Of a DNA stretch of 60,509 bases, positions 43,691 through 53,039 are shown in pieces (the first letter of the stretch is position 1; each line of letters opens with the position of its first letter). The notes under the pieces are model-generated. The model did not search any database. It saw only the letters and a list, made by a program, of their open reading frames with translations, and was not told where the DNA came from. Source of the DNA: Planctomycetaceae bacterium (lineage in GTDB: Bacteria > Planctomycetota > Planctomycetia > Pirellulales > UBA1268); the NCBI GenBank assembly GCA_902629495.1, contig CACORA010000010.1:1-60509 (forward strand). The letters run 5' to 3'. Made by a program: the position numbers and the translations under genes.

Positions 43691-44643
43691 CCATCAGTGA
43701 TATCGATCATTCCTGTCACCGCAGGCTTGTATACAAATGCTGATGTATCAATTGGTCCATCAATTTGGACATCATAAAGTTCCATTACTGCAATCGTTTC
43801 GAGGGTTGTATCAGCGACAGGTCGCTTTCCGGGGATGGCAAGCCATTCAAAACGAAAAGGAAAAAGCTCTTGTTTTCCAATAGACACGCGAACACTCCAC
43901 GGCATGCCATCAGGCAAAAGAGATGGCCCGAACTCTGCAGACTGAATCTTTTCTGCTTGTTCGGGTAAGAGTGAACTCAGTAAGGTGGTATTCCATGTGC
44001 CTAGAACACTCCACACAGGCATGTTATCGATACTCGCAGATTCCACCGTTTCAAAGTGATACCACTGACGCGTAAGGGCGAAAGATCGCTGGATACCACC
44101 GAGATATGGTGACGCTCCAAATCGATCTAGCACATTGAGTTGCTCTAATTTCTGTCTTACTTGTCGCACATCAAGACGTGAGAGCTGCGCGGGATTCGAT
44201 CCAATATTCCGATATGTCCAATGAAAGATTCCATCACAGACCTCAAGAACATCAAATCGTTCACTGTCGCATTCCATTGAAACTTCATAGCGGAATCTTT
44301 GATCAATACCGGTTCCCTGTTGGACATATCGGCCAGATCCAACAAGGACGCGATTTCCAATGCGTACGCGCTGACGGATCCTTGCGGATACTGACTGGGC
44401 GCGGGCAAAGCCAGCTAATGTGGTAGAGACAATCCTTTCTCCCTGCATCGATGGGCCAACAGACTGAGTGGGGATGTTTTGATCACTCCTGTCATACACC
44501 GTCTCAGACTGTCCGTTGGCCGAGGGCTCGTCCGCGATGGCAGATATCGAGACACAGAGCACGCGCACACTCAAGAACACGGCCACAACCGAACAGCGCA
44601 GTATGCGGAGGTTGGGGAAACTAGTTGAGTGATAGAGCGTCAT
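43657..44643 (-). CDS. Secreted LolA-like protein of unknown function
   Basis: About 328 residues. A long signal peptide ('CSVVAVFLSVRVLCVSISAIADE') is followed by a beta-rich domain with 'VRIGNRVLVGSGRYVQQ' and 'RFDVLEVCDGIFHWTYRN'. These phrases are like LolA/LolB-fold proteins that bind lipids in the periplasm, but similarity is weak. The ATG at 44643 is chosen because the signal peptide then lies at the N-terminus; longer frames upstream overlap the divergent gene's leader. It converges on pdxA with overlapping ends and is divergent from the lipoprotein gene cluster. Confidence 0.7.
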   Translation of the reverse strand: MTLYHSTSFPNLRILRCSVVAVFLSVRVLCVSISAIADEPSANGQSETVYDRSDQNIPTQSVGPSMQGERIVSTTLAGFARAQSVSARIRQRVRIGNRVLVGSGRYVQQGTGIDQRFRYEVSMECDSERFDVLEVCDGIFHWTYRNIGSNPAQLSRLDVRQVRQKLEQLNVLDRFGASPYLGGIQRSFALTRQWYHFETVESASIDNMPVWSVLGTWNTTLLSSLLPEQAEKIQSAEFGPSLLPDGMPWSVRVSIGKQELFPFRFEWLAIPGKRPVADTTLETIAVMELYDVQIDGPIDTSAFVYKPAVTGMIDITDGYVESLAPMRP

Positions 44644-44699
44644 GATCGGGAAGACTTTGATGGTTTTACCAAAGAAAGTGGCTGCGGTAGGTCGAAGAA

Positions 44700-44752
44700 C
44701 GGGGAGTGAACCACTGTTCCCCGCGGTATGGACTTCCGCCTGTTTCGGAAGT
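44700..44752 (+). other. Two consecutive hairpins in the leader of the lipoprotein operon
   Basis: The first pairs 44700-44705 with 44718-44723 (six G-C-rich pairs, 12-base loop). The second pairs 44732-44738 with 44746-44752 (seven perfect pairs, seven-base loop). They lie 59-111 bases before the ATG at 44811, so an mRNA starting in the intergenic region would carry both. Confidence 0.5.
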
Positions 44753-44810
44753 GTACGCGGTGGACACGGTATCGCGAAACTCGAATCGATCGGGTGTGGA
44801 GGAAAACGAA

Positions 44811-46136
44811 ATGTTGAATCGAATGAAATACGGCCTTTTTGGGCTTTCATTGACTATGCTCTTGGCTGGCTGCCATATTCCCGCGAACTCTCCTTTATCT
44901 GGGATTGCGCAACTCAGTCCGGCTGGTATGCCCCAAACCAATGTCTTGCCACCTGCGGCAATGCTTCAGCATCCAGGCCCCGGTGTTGAAGGTCCTGGCC
45001 CCGGTATTATTACGCCAGCGTCCTACGATGCAGCCCTTGTTGCCAATGGTTTGGAGCAAGGCGTGAGGCTGACTGGAGGTACTGAGGATAACTGCTACGG
45101 TACATACGGCCCACATGGATCCGGCGGCATGCCTCTCTATGGGAATAGTGCTGCAGTTGGACCAACATCACAAATCGGATTCATCGGACCTGACGGCATG
45201 CAGATTCGTTGGGATGTGTCACTGACCGGTGGCTTTGATTCTCCGCCTCTCATCACGCCTGGAAGATATGACTTTCCACAGGGAGCGATTTATCGACTCA
45301 AACTCACCGACATACCGGGCTATGAGGGAAGTGAGCTATATCCAACGCTCGAAGTAGCTCCCGTCACGCCTCGAACAGATGCTTTCCTTGCTCATAATAC
45401 AATCCCATTCCAACTTACAAATGAAGATTTGGATCAAGTCACAACGGGCAACTTTGTCACCAAAGTTGTTTATCTGCCAGATCCTGATTATCAGGAACTC
45501 GCTGTTGCTGGGGTAGAAACACTTGTGAGTACACGACTTGATCCGGGGATAGATCCTTTTGTTGAAGCGGATCGAAGAGGATCTATTTTATCAATCATTC
45601 GGATTGGTAATAAGGATTTGGAGTCGGCGGGTGGATCACAAATTGGCTTTGCAAACGATGGACAATCACCACCAGTTGGAATTGCAGCACCATTAGGGAT
45701 GCCGGTAGGTGGTGATCCTACTCAGGTCCCTCCAGCATATCTCACCGGAATGACAGCTCCCGAGTATGGTATGCCACGAGTCGGGACCCCAATCGGTCTT
45801 CCGGGGCCGGCGCATATTCCACTTGGCATTCCAGCTGGTTTGAAGAAACACACGATTACGAACCATACGAGAATGCATATGCCTTCACCCTCTCAGAACA
45901 TGTCTCTTCATGTACAGCAATCTCCTGGTTTGAGTTATCCGAAACCAGCAACAAACGCCTATGTTGCAGAGCGGCAAAATGTGCCGAACATTCGGTTGAG
46001 GCAGCCGCGTGAGGATCGCGCCCAGATTATTGAGAATTGTGGGCCTCCTGCAAATGTTGCCGTAGTGGTTGGAGAGGGTGCAGAGTGGGATTCAAGCAAA
46101 CCGATGGCTCCTTTGCCGCCAGAACTAGTGGAGTAA
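44811..46136 (+). CDS. Lipoprotein of unknown function
   Basis: About 441 residues with a perfect lipobox 'LLAGC' at Cys21. A compact domain near residues 105-210 contains 'YRLKLTDIPGYEGSELYPTLEVA', a phrase shared with the downstream protein. The remainder is Pro/Gly/Met-rich and probably extended. The ATG at 44811 is chosen because GGAGG sits at 44798-44802 and the lipobox falls at normal distance. It probably sits in the outer or inner membrane facing the periplasm. It is first of three exported-protein genes with gaps of 13 bp and an overlap. Confidence 0.82.
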   Translation: MLNRMKYGLFGLSLTMLLAGCHIPANSPLSGIAQLSPAGMPQTNVLPPAAMLQHPGPGVEGPGPGIITPASYDAALVANGLEQGVRLTGGTEDNCYGTYGPHGSGGMPLYGNSAAVGPTSQIGFIGPDGMQIRWDVSLTGGFDSPPLITPGRYDFPQGAIYRLKLTDIPGYEGSELYPTLEVAPVTPRTDAFLAHNTIPFQLTNEDLDQVTTGNFVTKVVYLPDPDYQELAVAGVETLVSTRLDPGIDPFVEADRRGSILSIIRIGNKDLESAGGSQIGFANDGQSPPVGIAAPLGMPVGGDPTQVPPAYLTGMTAPEYGMPRVGTPIGLPGPAHIPLGIPAGLKKHTITNHTRMHMPSPSQNMSLHVQQSPGLSYPKPATNAYVAERQNVPNIRLRQPREDRAQIIENCGPPANVAVVVGEGAEWDSSKPMAPLPPELVE

Positions 46137-46149
46137 TCGTAGTGACTTT

Positions 46150-46830
46150 ATGGACAAACAACTGTTGAACAAAGGAAGCATTTTCCGAACGGGGACCGGG
46201 CTGTGGGTGGTCTGCAGGCCACTGGTGATACCTGTTCTCGTCTTGGCATCCTTGTCGGCATCTGCCGACGAAGGTGTCCAGCCGAGGACGGCCCAAGAAT
46301 TCACCAGGCAATTAGAACCGGGAGCGATTGGTGTCTCGCGACCCTCTCAGCGCGGCCCCCGTTCGGAGATGATTCCTATCACAGTGCAACCAGTAGAAAT
46401 TATGGGCCCACCAGGGCTTTCTATTGCGATCGAGACTGCATCAGGATGGTCAGTTTCAGGTGTGGTTCCTCTCAGAATGGGTCTTGTAGTTGGTCATCCC
46501 TATCGATTGCGGCTCACCAATATTCAAGGACACGATGGAGAAGAACTGTACCCTTCGATTTGTCTCCTTTCGAAGCTTGTTACGCCTGCAGGAATGGTCT
46601 GGCGATTTCCTGTGGAGGTCCTCATTGAGCAGGATGACTTGGAACAAGCACTTCAGGGCTCGCTGGTGCGACGAGCAGTGTACGTGTCGTGTGAGGCTGA
46701 ATCTCCTGCCTCTTCGTCATTTGATGTACAGCCAGGGGATGATTGTCTTGCTGTTGCATCCACACTAGGTGATCCAGTTGCAGAGGTCGTGATTGGAAAC
46801 CGTGTTCCGACGCAGGGTGGTTTACCATGA
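46150..46830 (+). CDS. Secreted protein sharing a domain with the upstream lipoprotein
   Basis: A 226-residue protein with a signal peptide ('VLVLASLSASADEG'). Residues about 80-165 repeat the domain of the preceding lipoprotein: 'YRLRLTNIQGHDGEELYPS' against 'YRLKLTDIPGYEGSELYPT', then 'PFQLTNEDLDQVTTGNFVTK' in one and 'PVEVLIEQDDLEQALQGSLV' in the other. The two genes must be partly paralogous. The stop overlaps the next start (ATGA). The fold and role are unknown; extracellular assembly with the neighbours is plausible. Confidence 0.8.
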   Translation: MDKQLLNKGSIFRTGTGLWVVCRPLVIPVLVLASLSASADEGVQPRTAQEFTRQLEPGAIGVSRPSQRGPRSEMIPITVQPVEIMGPPGLSIAIETASGWSVSGVVPLRMGLVVGHPYRLRLTNIQGHDGEELYPSICLLSKLVTPAGMVWRFPVEVLIEQDDLEQALQGSLVRRAVYVSCEAESPASSSFDVQPGDDCLAVASTLGDPVAEVVIGNRVPTQGGLP

Positions 46831-47966
46831 TGCCAACTCGGGTATCTCTTCAGAATCAGTTTGGTGTGATTCGAATACTCGTCATTGCATTATGTGTGAT
46901 CGTGCTCTGCTCTTGTCGTGCGATCACAATGCCGTCTACCGGCGTTATTGGTGTAGCCAGCCGTGAGAGTCCGCCTGATGCATGCCATTCTCAGCCTGTC
47001 GATGTTGCTATGCCTATGAATGTGTCCACAATGACGCTTCCACGCCCTGCGGTCCCCTGCCCTATCTGTGACGGCGGTGATCACGGTGCTCAAGCTCGGG
47101 CTGTCGGAGATGAATCGATCGGGAATCTAACTATGGGTGATACGGTTGCCCGCTATCGCATTGCTGATGCGACGTCAGGCCCTGATGATGTTCGTGTGGC
47201 CGTATCCAACCGCACATGTGTTTATTCACCAAAATTTGCCTCGGTGCGACAAATAAGCCTCCCATCGGAGCGTTCAGTTCTTGTTGGGGTGCGAGGGATG
47301 GCACAAGAGGAACCGGTTGCAGCTGAAGTACGTTTAGATCCAATACGTGACAACGTTCAAAATTTAACACTTGAGTCAACTCGCAGGACTGAGATCGGAC
47401 TAGGCGTTGAAGAAAAAATAGGCTTGGGATCAGTCGGTCAACTTGAACGATCTGAGGGTACTGATAAGTCTGAAAAGCCCTCCGCTCGAATTGCAGATGT
47501 GCATATTGCACATGCACGCCGCCAGCAATCACTCACTCAATTGGTAGGTTTTGATGTGCCAGCAGCATGGACTCGAATTCGAGCAGTCAATGTGTGCGTC
47601 AACGACCTGACTCCGCAAACTGTTTCATCTGAGCAAGGGACTGCAACGCTACGGTTTGAACAGCCTGGAAGAGCAGAACTCACGATTTCGAAGCAGGCTG
47701 GTAGTAATACCGCAAGAATTGGTGAGGAACTTGATTTCACTATTTTTATTCTTAACTCAGGGGATCGGACACTTGAAGACATTGTTCTTGTTGATGCGTT
47801 ACCCGATCGATTGGTGCTGCTTCAAGATTCTCCTTCTTCGAGCCTCTCTGCGGATATCACTACTGAGAATGCAAGTGATGGCTCAGTTGTGTTGAAGTGG
47901 CATTTTCTGGAGCCGTTGGTTGCTGGTGACAGTGGATTCGTCCGTTTTCGTACAGTAGTGCGATAG
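46827..47966 (+). CDS. Lipoprotein with a C-terminal DUF11 domain
   Basis: A 379-residue protein with a likely lipobox 'LCSC' after 'ILVIALCVIV', a Cys-bearing segment 'CPICDGG', a charged disordered middle, and a DUF11-type immunoglobulin-like domain at the end: 'ELTISKQAGSNTARIGEELD' with 'LEDIVLVDALPDRLVLLQD'. DUF11 repeats occur in surface proteins, including the chlamydial cysteine-rich OmcB, a member of the same PVC superphylum. Two ATGs in tandem (46827, 46830) could start translation; the first overlaps the upstream stop. Together with the two previous genes it suggests an envelope complex. Confidence 0.83.
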   Translation: MMPTRVSLQNQFGVIRILVIALCVIVLCSCRAITMPSTGVIGVASRESPPDACHSQPVDVAMPMNVSTMTLPRPAVPCPICDGGDHGAQARAVGDESIGNLTMGDTVARYRIADATSGPDDVRVAVSNRTCVYSPKFASVRQISLPSERSVLVGVRGMAQEEPVAAEVRLDPIRDNVQNLTLESTRRTEIGLGVEEKIGLGSVGQLERSEGTDKSEKPSARIADVHIAHARRQQSLTQLVGFDVPAAWTRIRAVNVCVNDLTPQTVSSEQGTATLRFEQPGRAELTISKQAGSNTARIGEELDFTIFILNSGDRTLEDIVLVDALPDRLVLLQDSPSSSLSADITTENASDGSVVLKWHFLEPLVAGDSGFVRFRTVVR

Positions 47967-48066
47967 TGGTGCGTGCTGAATTTCATTCCGTGCGTAAGCA
48001 TTTTGACCTTGAAACCACGCAAAAAATCATGCCCACCGCTCTTCTTTTGAAGTTGGCCAAAGGCTA

Positions 48067-48097
48067 GCAATCACCGAAGCTAAGGGAACGTGATTGC
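48067..48097. repeat. Perfect inverted repeat before the TlpA-like gene
   Basis: GCAATCAC at 48067-48074 is repeated as GTGATTGC at 48090-48097 with 15 bases between. It lies 85 bp before the ATG of the thioredoxin gene in a 215-bp intergenic stretch. It could be an operator for a dimeric regulator or a leader hairpin. Confidence 0.5.
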
Positions 48098-48181
48098 AGA
48101 TAATGGTGTCGAGCGGTTAGAGTCTCAAGTATTCGACGGCGGGTGCTGTCGTGTCTCCCCTCCTTTAACGTTGAGGTTGTG

Positions 48182-49369
48182 ATGGTACCGACAAACCGCT
48201 CTGTTTTCTTTCTTGTTAGCCTTGCCGTCATAGGTCTATTTGTTGCTTGCCCAGATTGGTGTCTTAATAAGAGTTCTGCGCAGCCAGCACCTACACAAAA
48301 TGAGGATCAGCCAGAAAAATCTTTGCCTGAAATTCCGCCGCTTCCGGAGGGAACACCGGAAGAGTTGATGGACTTTGTAAAAGAACTGAAAAAAAATAAT
48401 GTTCGACCAAGTTCAAGACAAGAGATGATGGAGTACATGAAGTCGTTGGCTTCTGTATCGGTTGAGGCTGCCAACAAGGTTTTGTCACAGGTGAAGCAAG
48501 ACGATGCATTGTTTTCTGAGGCAGCCATGATGAAGATGGAGAGTCTCATGATGCTTGGCCGACTTGGTGATCAAGCAGCAGCAAAGGATATGGCTGAGTT
48601 TGCAGCAACGCTTGCAAATAGTCCAAATCAGGAACTTGCAAAAGAGGCACAGCGGGTGGTGCTTGTTGCAGAAGCACAGGCGGTTTTTGCAAGTGGAGAT
48701 GTTGCTGCAGGAGAGCAACTTGTGGAAAAGGTTACAAGTACACTTGCGGCAGATCCGGATGATCTGAAGACCGCCGGCCTTGCGATGCAACTTGCTCAAG
48801 CATTTGAGCGTATGCCCGGAGGTGAAGCCGTTGCGGTATCCGCACTGAAATCATTTGGTGCTGTTTTTTCAAAGAGCAGCAATCCAAGAATCAAGCAAAT
48901 GAGTGAGAGTTTTGCGGGAACATTGCGTCGACTCTCCCTGCCAGGTAATCCAATGGAAATTCGCGGAACACTTATGAATGGTGAGCCGTTTGATCCCAAA
49001 TCACTTGCAGGCAAGGTGGTACTTGTTGACTTTTGGGCTACCTGGTGTGGTCCATGTGTTCAAGAAATCCCAAATGTCATGGAACAGTATGAAAAGTATC
49101 ATGATCAAGGATTTGAGGTTATTGGAATTAGCCTCGATCAGGATCGAGCAGCTTTGGAAAAGTTTATTACTGACCAAAAAGTACCGTGGCCTATCCTGCA
49201 TGAAGAGTCTGAAGGAAGTGGTTGGCAGCATCCTCTTGCAACCTTTTACGGCATCAGTGGCATTCCAACCGTGATTCTTATCGGTCGAGATGGGAATGTC
49301 ATCACGCTGAATGCCCGGGGTGAACAACTCGGTCAGGAACTTGCAAAACTCTTCCCAAATGCAGGCTAA
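48182..49369 (+). CDS. TlpA-like thioredoxin-fold lipoprotein or exported protein
   Basis: About 395 residues. The N-terminus is exported ('FFLVSLAVIGLFVAC'), with a possible lipidated Cys. Residues 30-255 are helical, with repeat-like segments 'QEMMEYMKSLASVSVEAANK' and 'MAEFAATLANSPNQELAKEA'. The C-terminal 140 residues are a TlpA/ResA-type thioredoxin domain with the redox pair in 'WATWCGPCVQEIP' and the cis-proline in 'SGIPTVILIG'. It should reduce or exchange disulfides outside the cytoplasm, as in cytochrome c maturation. The ATG at 48182 is supported by GAGG at 48172-48175. Its last bases overlap the aminotransferase start. Confidence 0.9.
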   Translation: MVPTNRSVFFLVSLAVIGLFVACPDWCLNKSSAQPAPTQNEDQPEKSLPEIPPLPEGTPEELMDFVKELKKNNVRPSSRQEMMEYMKSLASVSVEAANKVLSQVKQDDALFSEAAMMKMESLMMLGRLGDQAAAKDMAEFAATLANSPNQELAKEAQRVVLVAEAQAVFASGDVAAGEQLVEKVTSTLAADPDDLKTAGLAMQLAQAFERMPGGEAVAVSALKSFGAVFSKSSNPRIKQMSESFAGTLRRLSLPGNPMEIRGTLMNGEPFDPKSLAGKVVLVDFWATWCGPCVQEIPNVMEQYEKYHDQGFEVIGISLDQDRAALEKFITDQKVPWPILHEESEGSGWQHPLATFYGISGIPTVILIGRDGNVITLNARGEQLGQELAKLFPNAG

Positions 49370-50492
49370 TCGCAGTCACCAAAGCCCTGTTTCTCAACGG
49401 GCAAAAGCGTTCGATTCCTCGGGCATACGCAAGGTCTTTGACCTTGCGTCACAACTTGACGACCCGATCAATCTTTCGATCGGTCAGCCAGATTTCGCAA
49501 TGCCTGATCTGGCGTGTGTGGCGGCTAAAAATGCTATTGATGCAGGAAAGAATGGATACACTCCAACCCAAGGCATTGCACCGCTCCGAGAACGACTTGA
49601 ATCTATGGTGCGAGAAGAGACGGGGCAGGATCAAAGAGAGTTATGTGTCACGAGTGGATCTAGTGGTGCTCTTGTCCTCTGCCTGATGGCACTCGTGGAT
49701 TCCGGTGATGAAGTCATTCTTTTTGAACCGGCCTTCGTCATGTATAGACCTCTTGTTGAGTTTCTTGGTGGACGTTGTGTTGTTATCGACACCTCTCCTA
49801 CATTTCAAATAGATGTTGACCAAGTTGGAGCATCAATAACGTCCCGAACCAAACTTATATTACTCAATACGCCCGCGAATCCGACTGGAGTTGTTGTTGA
49901 TAAGGCAACTGTTTCCGCTCTTGCTCATCTGGCAGACGCAAGAGGTGTGACCCTTTTGAGTGATGAGCTGTACCGGTCTTATTGTTATGACGAGCCCTTT
50001 TCGTCTCCAGCGTTGTGCTCTGATCGTGTTGTTGTTATTGATGGTTTCTCAAAATCACACGCCATGACGGGTTGGAGAGTTGGCTGGATCCATGGACCAC
50101 CTGAGATAATCAATGCCTGTTCTATGCTTCAGCAGTATACCTTTGTGTGTGCGCCGCAGGTTGGGCAGTGGGCTGCTTTAGCAGCGATTGATGCTCCAAT
50201 GGATTTGCCACTTGCGGAATGTCGACGAAAGCGAGACAAGATTATCGAAGGCCTTGCCGAGAGCTATACATTTGTGTCTCCAGGAGGTGCTTTCTATCTT
50301 TATCCAGAAGCACCAGGTGGTTCGGGCATGGCCTTTGCAGAACGGGCTGTGCATGATGAAAAACTTCTCGTCGTTCCAGGAAGTGTATTCGGCTCAGCAG
50401 ATACTCATTTTCGAATTGCCTACACGGTGAGTGACGCAATGCTTGATCGTGGTATTGCCGCACTGAACAGACTTGCCAAAGAATATGGCTGA
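49359..50492 (+). CDS. Class I/II PLP-dependent aminotransferase
   Basis: A 377-residue enzyme of the aspartate-aminotransferase fold. Signatures include 'PINLSIGQPDFAMPDLA' and 'GYTPTQGIAPLRERL' at the start, 'LNTPANPTGVVVDKATV' in the middle, and the PLP-binding Lys in 'DGFSKSHAMTGWRVGW'. It transfers amino groups between an amino acid and a 2-oxo acid; the exact substrate cannot be told. The ATG at 49359 is inside the end of the TlpA-like gene by 11 bases; a GTG/ATG further upstream would add residues without conservation. Its stop shares one base with an ATG that could start deoC. Confidence 0.92.
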   Translation: MQANRSHQSPVSQRAKAFDSSGIRKVFDLASQLDDPINLSIGQPDFAMPDLACVAAKNAIDAGKNGYTPTQGIAPLRERLESMVREETGQDQRELCVTSGSSGALVLCLMALVDSGDEVILFEPAFVMYRPLVEFLGGRCVVIDTSPTFQIDVDQVGASITSRTKLILLNTPANPTGVVVDKATVSALAHLADARGVTLLSDELYRSYCYDEPFSSPALCSDRVVVIDGFSKSHAMTGWRVGWIHGPPEIINACSMLQQYTFVCAPQVGQWAALAAIDAPMDLPLAECRRKRDKIIEGLAESYTFVSPGGAFYLYPEAPGGSGMAFAERAVHDEKLLVVPGSVFGSADTHFRIAYTVSDAMLDRGIAALNRLAKEYG

Positions 50493-50548
50493 TGTGCGGT
50501 GATGTGGAGACATGCAGAAAAGCGTTATCGGTAGTCTTGAAGAGGTGC

Positions 50549-51265
50549 ATGATGATGACGAAAAAAGATGTTTTTTCAGTTGAGGATGTTGCAAAAGCCA
50601 TAGACCATGCTGTATTGAAACCACAATACGTCAGCCGTGATATTGAAGAGCAGGCAGCAATGTGCATGACGCGAGGAGTCGGGTGTATATGCGTTCGGCC
50701 CACCGATGTTGGTTTAGCAGTGCGATGCGTGTCAGGCAGCACGGTCGCCGTAGCGAGTGTCGTGGGATTTCCTCACGGAACCCATGATGCCAGTATAAAG
50801 TTGAGTGAGGCAAAGCGTGTCCTGTCGGCAGGAGCTCAAGAGATCGATATGGTCCTTGCCATAGGACATTTGATTTCTGCGGATGTGGGCCTTGTTGAGG
50901 ATGAAATAACGGCAATTGTGAATGCAGCTTCAGAATTTCGTGCTTGTGTAAAGGTGATTCTTGAAACCTGTTATCTTTCCACAGATCAGATCATTACTGC
51001 CTGCCAGATTGCTGAAAAAGCTGGAGCGAACTTTGTGAAGACATCCACTGGCTTTGGCCTCAACCCGAATGGAACCACTGGTGCGACAGTGGAAGATGTT
51101 CAAGTAATGCTCGATACCGTCAGCACGCGAGTTGGCGTGAAGGCTTCTGGTGGTATCCGTTCGTGGGAGCAGGCGATTCAGTTTCTGGCTATGGGGTGCC
51201 AGCGTCTGGGAGTGGGCGATGCTGAAACAATTTTAGACGGCGGGCAAACGACAAGTGATTACTAA
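50549..51265 (+). CDS. deoC: Deoxyribose-phosphate aldolase
   Basis: About 238 residues of a class I aldolase that splits 2-deoxyribose-5-phosphate to glyceraldehyde-3-phosphate and acetaldehyde in deoxynucleoside breakdown. The family motifs are 'IDHAVLKPQYVSRDIEEQA', 'GFPHGTHDASIKLSEAKRVL', the proton-relay region 'CVKVILETCYL', and the Schiff-base Lys in 'GANFVKTSTGFG'. Three ATGs in a row (50549, 50552, 50555) follow AGAGG at 50541-50545; an earlier ATG at 50492 overlaps the aminotransferase stop but would add 19 unconserved residues. No other deo genes are near. Confidence 0.93.
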   Translation: MMMTKKDVFSVEDVAKAIDHAVLKPQYVSRDIEEQAAMCMTRGVGCICVRPTDVGLAVRCVSGSTVAVASVVGFPHGTHDASIKLSEAKRVLSAGAQEIDMVLAIGHLISADVGLVEDEITAIVNAASEFRACVKVILETCYLSTDQIITACQIAEKAGANFVKTSTGFGLNPNGTTGATVEDVQVMLDTVSTRVGVKASGGIRSWEQAIQFLAMGCQRLGVGDAETILDGGQTTSDY

Positions 51266-51269
51266 TCGA

Positions 51270-52559
51270 TTAGGCACTTTTTGGACGAGCCTCACGAATT
51301 GGCAAGACTGGTTCCTTTTTTTCAACATTCGCTTCAGTTATGACGTAGGAACTTCCTTGGTGCTCGGGCAGGTCAAACATGAGGTCAAGCATGATGCCCT
51401 CCATAATAGCCCGTAAACCTCGAGCACCGGTCTCCTTCTTCATTGCTTTTCGTGCAATTGCAAGAAGGGCATCTTCTGTAAATTCAAGTGAACAGTTTTC
51501 GAGCTCAAATAGTTTTTGATACTGCTTGACCAATGCATTCTTTGGATTGCAAAGAACCTGTACAAGTGCCTTGTCATCAAGAGGCTGAAGTGAAGAAAGA
51601 ACAGGAAGGCGGCCAATCAATTCGGGGATAAGTCCAAATTCAAGAATGTCATCAGAATCAACCTCTGGCAAAAGTTCAGCAAGTCCGGCATCGGCACGAT
51701 GTCCTGTTGTTTGGCCAAAACCAATTGTTTTTTTGCCAAGGCGTTGCCCGATTATCTTTTCAATGCCAACAAAGGTTCCCCCACAAATGAATAAAATATT
51801 AGATGTATCAAGTTGGATGTACTGTTGCTCGGGATGCTTTCGTCCACCTTGCGGAGGTACGTTCGCGACAGTTCCCTCGAGCATCTTAAGGAGTGCTTGC
51901 TGAACTCCTTCGCCAGATACATCACGAGTAATCGAAACGTTTTGACTTGTTTTTCCAATTTTGTCGAGTTCGTCGATATAAAGAATGCCGCGTTGAGCAG
52001 CCTCAATGTCATAATCTGCCGCATTGAGAAGCTTCAGAAGGAGGTTTTCAACGTCTTCTCCTACGTATCCAGCCTCCGTTAGTGTTGTTGCATCTCCGAT
52101 GGCAAAAGGGACATCGAGTACGCGAGCAAGTGTTCGAGCCAGGAGTGTTTTGCCACAGCCGGTTGGTCCGATCAGAAGAATGTTTGATTTTTCAACCTCT
52201 ACATCTGATGATTCGTTTCCGAGAGATAACCGCTTGTAATGACTGTTCACAGCAACTGCCAAGACCCGCTTTGCATGTTCCTGCCCAATAACATATTGAT
52301 CAAGACTTGCAACTATCTCCCGAGGGGATGGAATGGACGTGAAGAGTTGTTTGCTTGTGCCACGCCGACGTTTTTCTTGGTCAAGAATAGATTGGCAGAG
52401 CTCAATACAGTCGCCACATATGTAGACATCGCCAGGGCCTTCAACAAGCGGGCCAACATCCCGATAACTTTTTCGGCAGAACGAACAGAAGGCATTTTTT
52501 TTGGTTGTTCCACCAGTACCACGTCGGCCGATGTTGCTGGAGTCTTTCCCTGATGGCAT
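51270..52559 (-). CDS. clpX: ATP-dependent Clp protease ATP-binding subunit ClpX
   Basis: A 429-residue AAA+ unfoldase that feeds substrates to ClpP. The N-terminal zinc domain has its four Cys ('FCSFCRKS', then 'ICGDCIELC'), Walker A is '[15 protein letters not shown]', Walker B '[12 protein letters not shown]', and the sensor II/lid region contains '[20 protein letters not shown]'. The pore loop is in the '[13 protein letters not shown]' area. It is normal length. clpP is not adjacent; instead a small membrane-protein gene lies upstream and its stop overlaps the clpX ATG by one base. It converges on deoC with four bases between the stops. Confidence 0.97.
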   Translation of the reverse strand: MPSGKDSSNIGRRGTGGTTKKNAFCSFCRKSYRDVGPLVEGPGDVYICGDCIELCQSILDQEKRRRGTSKQLFTSIPSPREIVASLDQYVIGQEHAKRVLAVAVNSHYKRLSLGNESSDVEVEKSNILLIGPTGCGKTLLARTLARVLDVPFAIGDATTLTEAGYVGEDVENLLLKLLNAADYDIEAAQRGILYIDELDKIGKTSQNVSITRDVSGEGVQQALLKMLEGTVANVPPQGGRKHPEQQYIQLDTSNILFICGGTFVGIEKIIGQRLGKKTIGFGQTTGHRADAGLAELLPEVDSDDILEFGLIPELIGRLPVLSSLQPLDDKALVQVLCNPKNALVKQYQKLFELENCSLEFTEDALLAIARKAMKKETGARGLRAIMEGIMLDLMFDLPEHQGSSYVITEANVEKKEPVLPIREARPKSA

Positions 52560-52864
52560 TATTCTTTGTCCTCGGATGAAAGGTCTGAATCGCTTGCTTC
52601 TGCGTTGTCATTGGGAATTTCCTCCCGCGAATGTTCCATCGGCACAGATTGCATGTGTGGTTCAACGAGTGTTCTGATTTTTCGATATTCCTCATCGCTC
52701 AGGACGCCACGGTCACGAAGTCCTCTGTATTCAGCCAAAGTATTGGTCCAATCGTTATGACCATCAGAATCGGCTTGCCACCATGAACGAATTTTTAAAA
52801 TCAAAACGACACCTATAGAAACAATCAAAATCAGAATCAAGGCACTTGTGAGGAAAGTCTTCAT
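52559..52864 (-). CDS. Small single-pass membrane protein with SHOCT-like motif
   Basis: A 101-residue protein with one N-terminal transmembrane helix ('[20 protein letters not shown]') and a cytoplasmic part with '[20 protein letters not shown]', a short two-helix motif like SHOCT domains, and an acidic tail ('[11 protein letters not shown]'). The overlap TAATG with clpX shows coupled translation. SHOCT motifs are thought to mediate oligomer contacts. A role as an adaptor or membrane tether for ClpX is possible but is only an inference from gene order. Confidence 0.8.
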   Translation of the reverse strand: MKTFLTSALILILIVSIGVVLILKIRSWWQADSDGHNDWTNTLAEYRGLRDRGVLSDEEYRKIRTLVEPHMQSVPMEHSREEIPNDNAEASDSDLSSEDKE

Positions 52865-53039
52865 CTTTTTAGCAGAATGAGGGTTTGGGAGCGAATCTTA
52901 GCCCGCTGTGTTGATTGAGTAGTTTCTATTCGACCTCCTCCGGCAGTATGGCAGGAGAGTCGGGCATGGGTCTAGCAAAGATTCTGTAGTTTTCCTGACC
53001 CGCACCGAAGCCCACAGGGCATTTTTAGCGGTTATTTGA

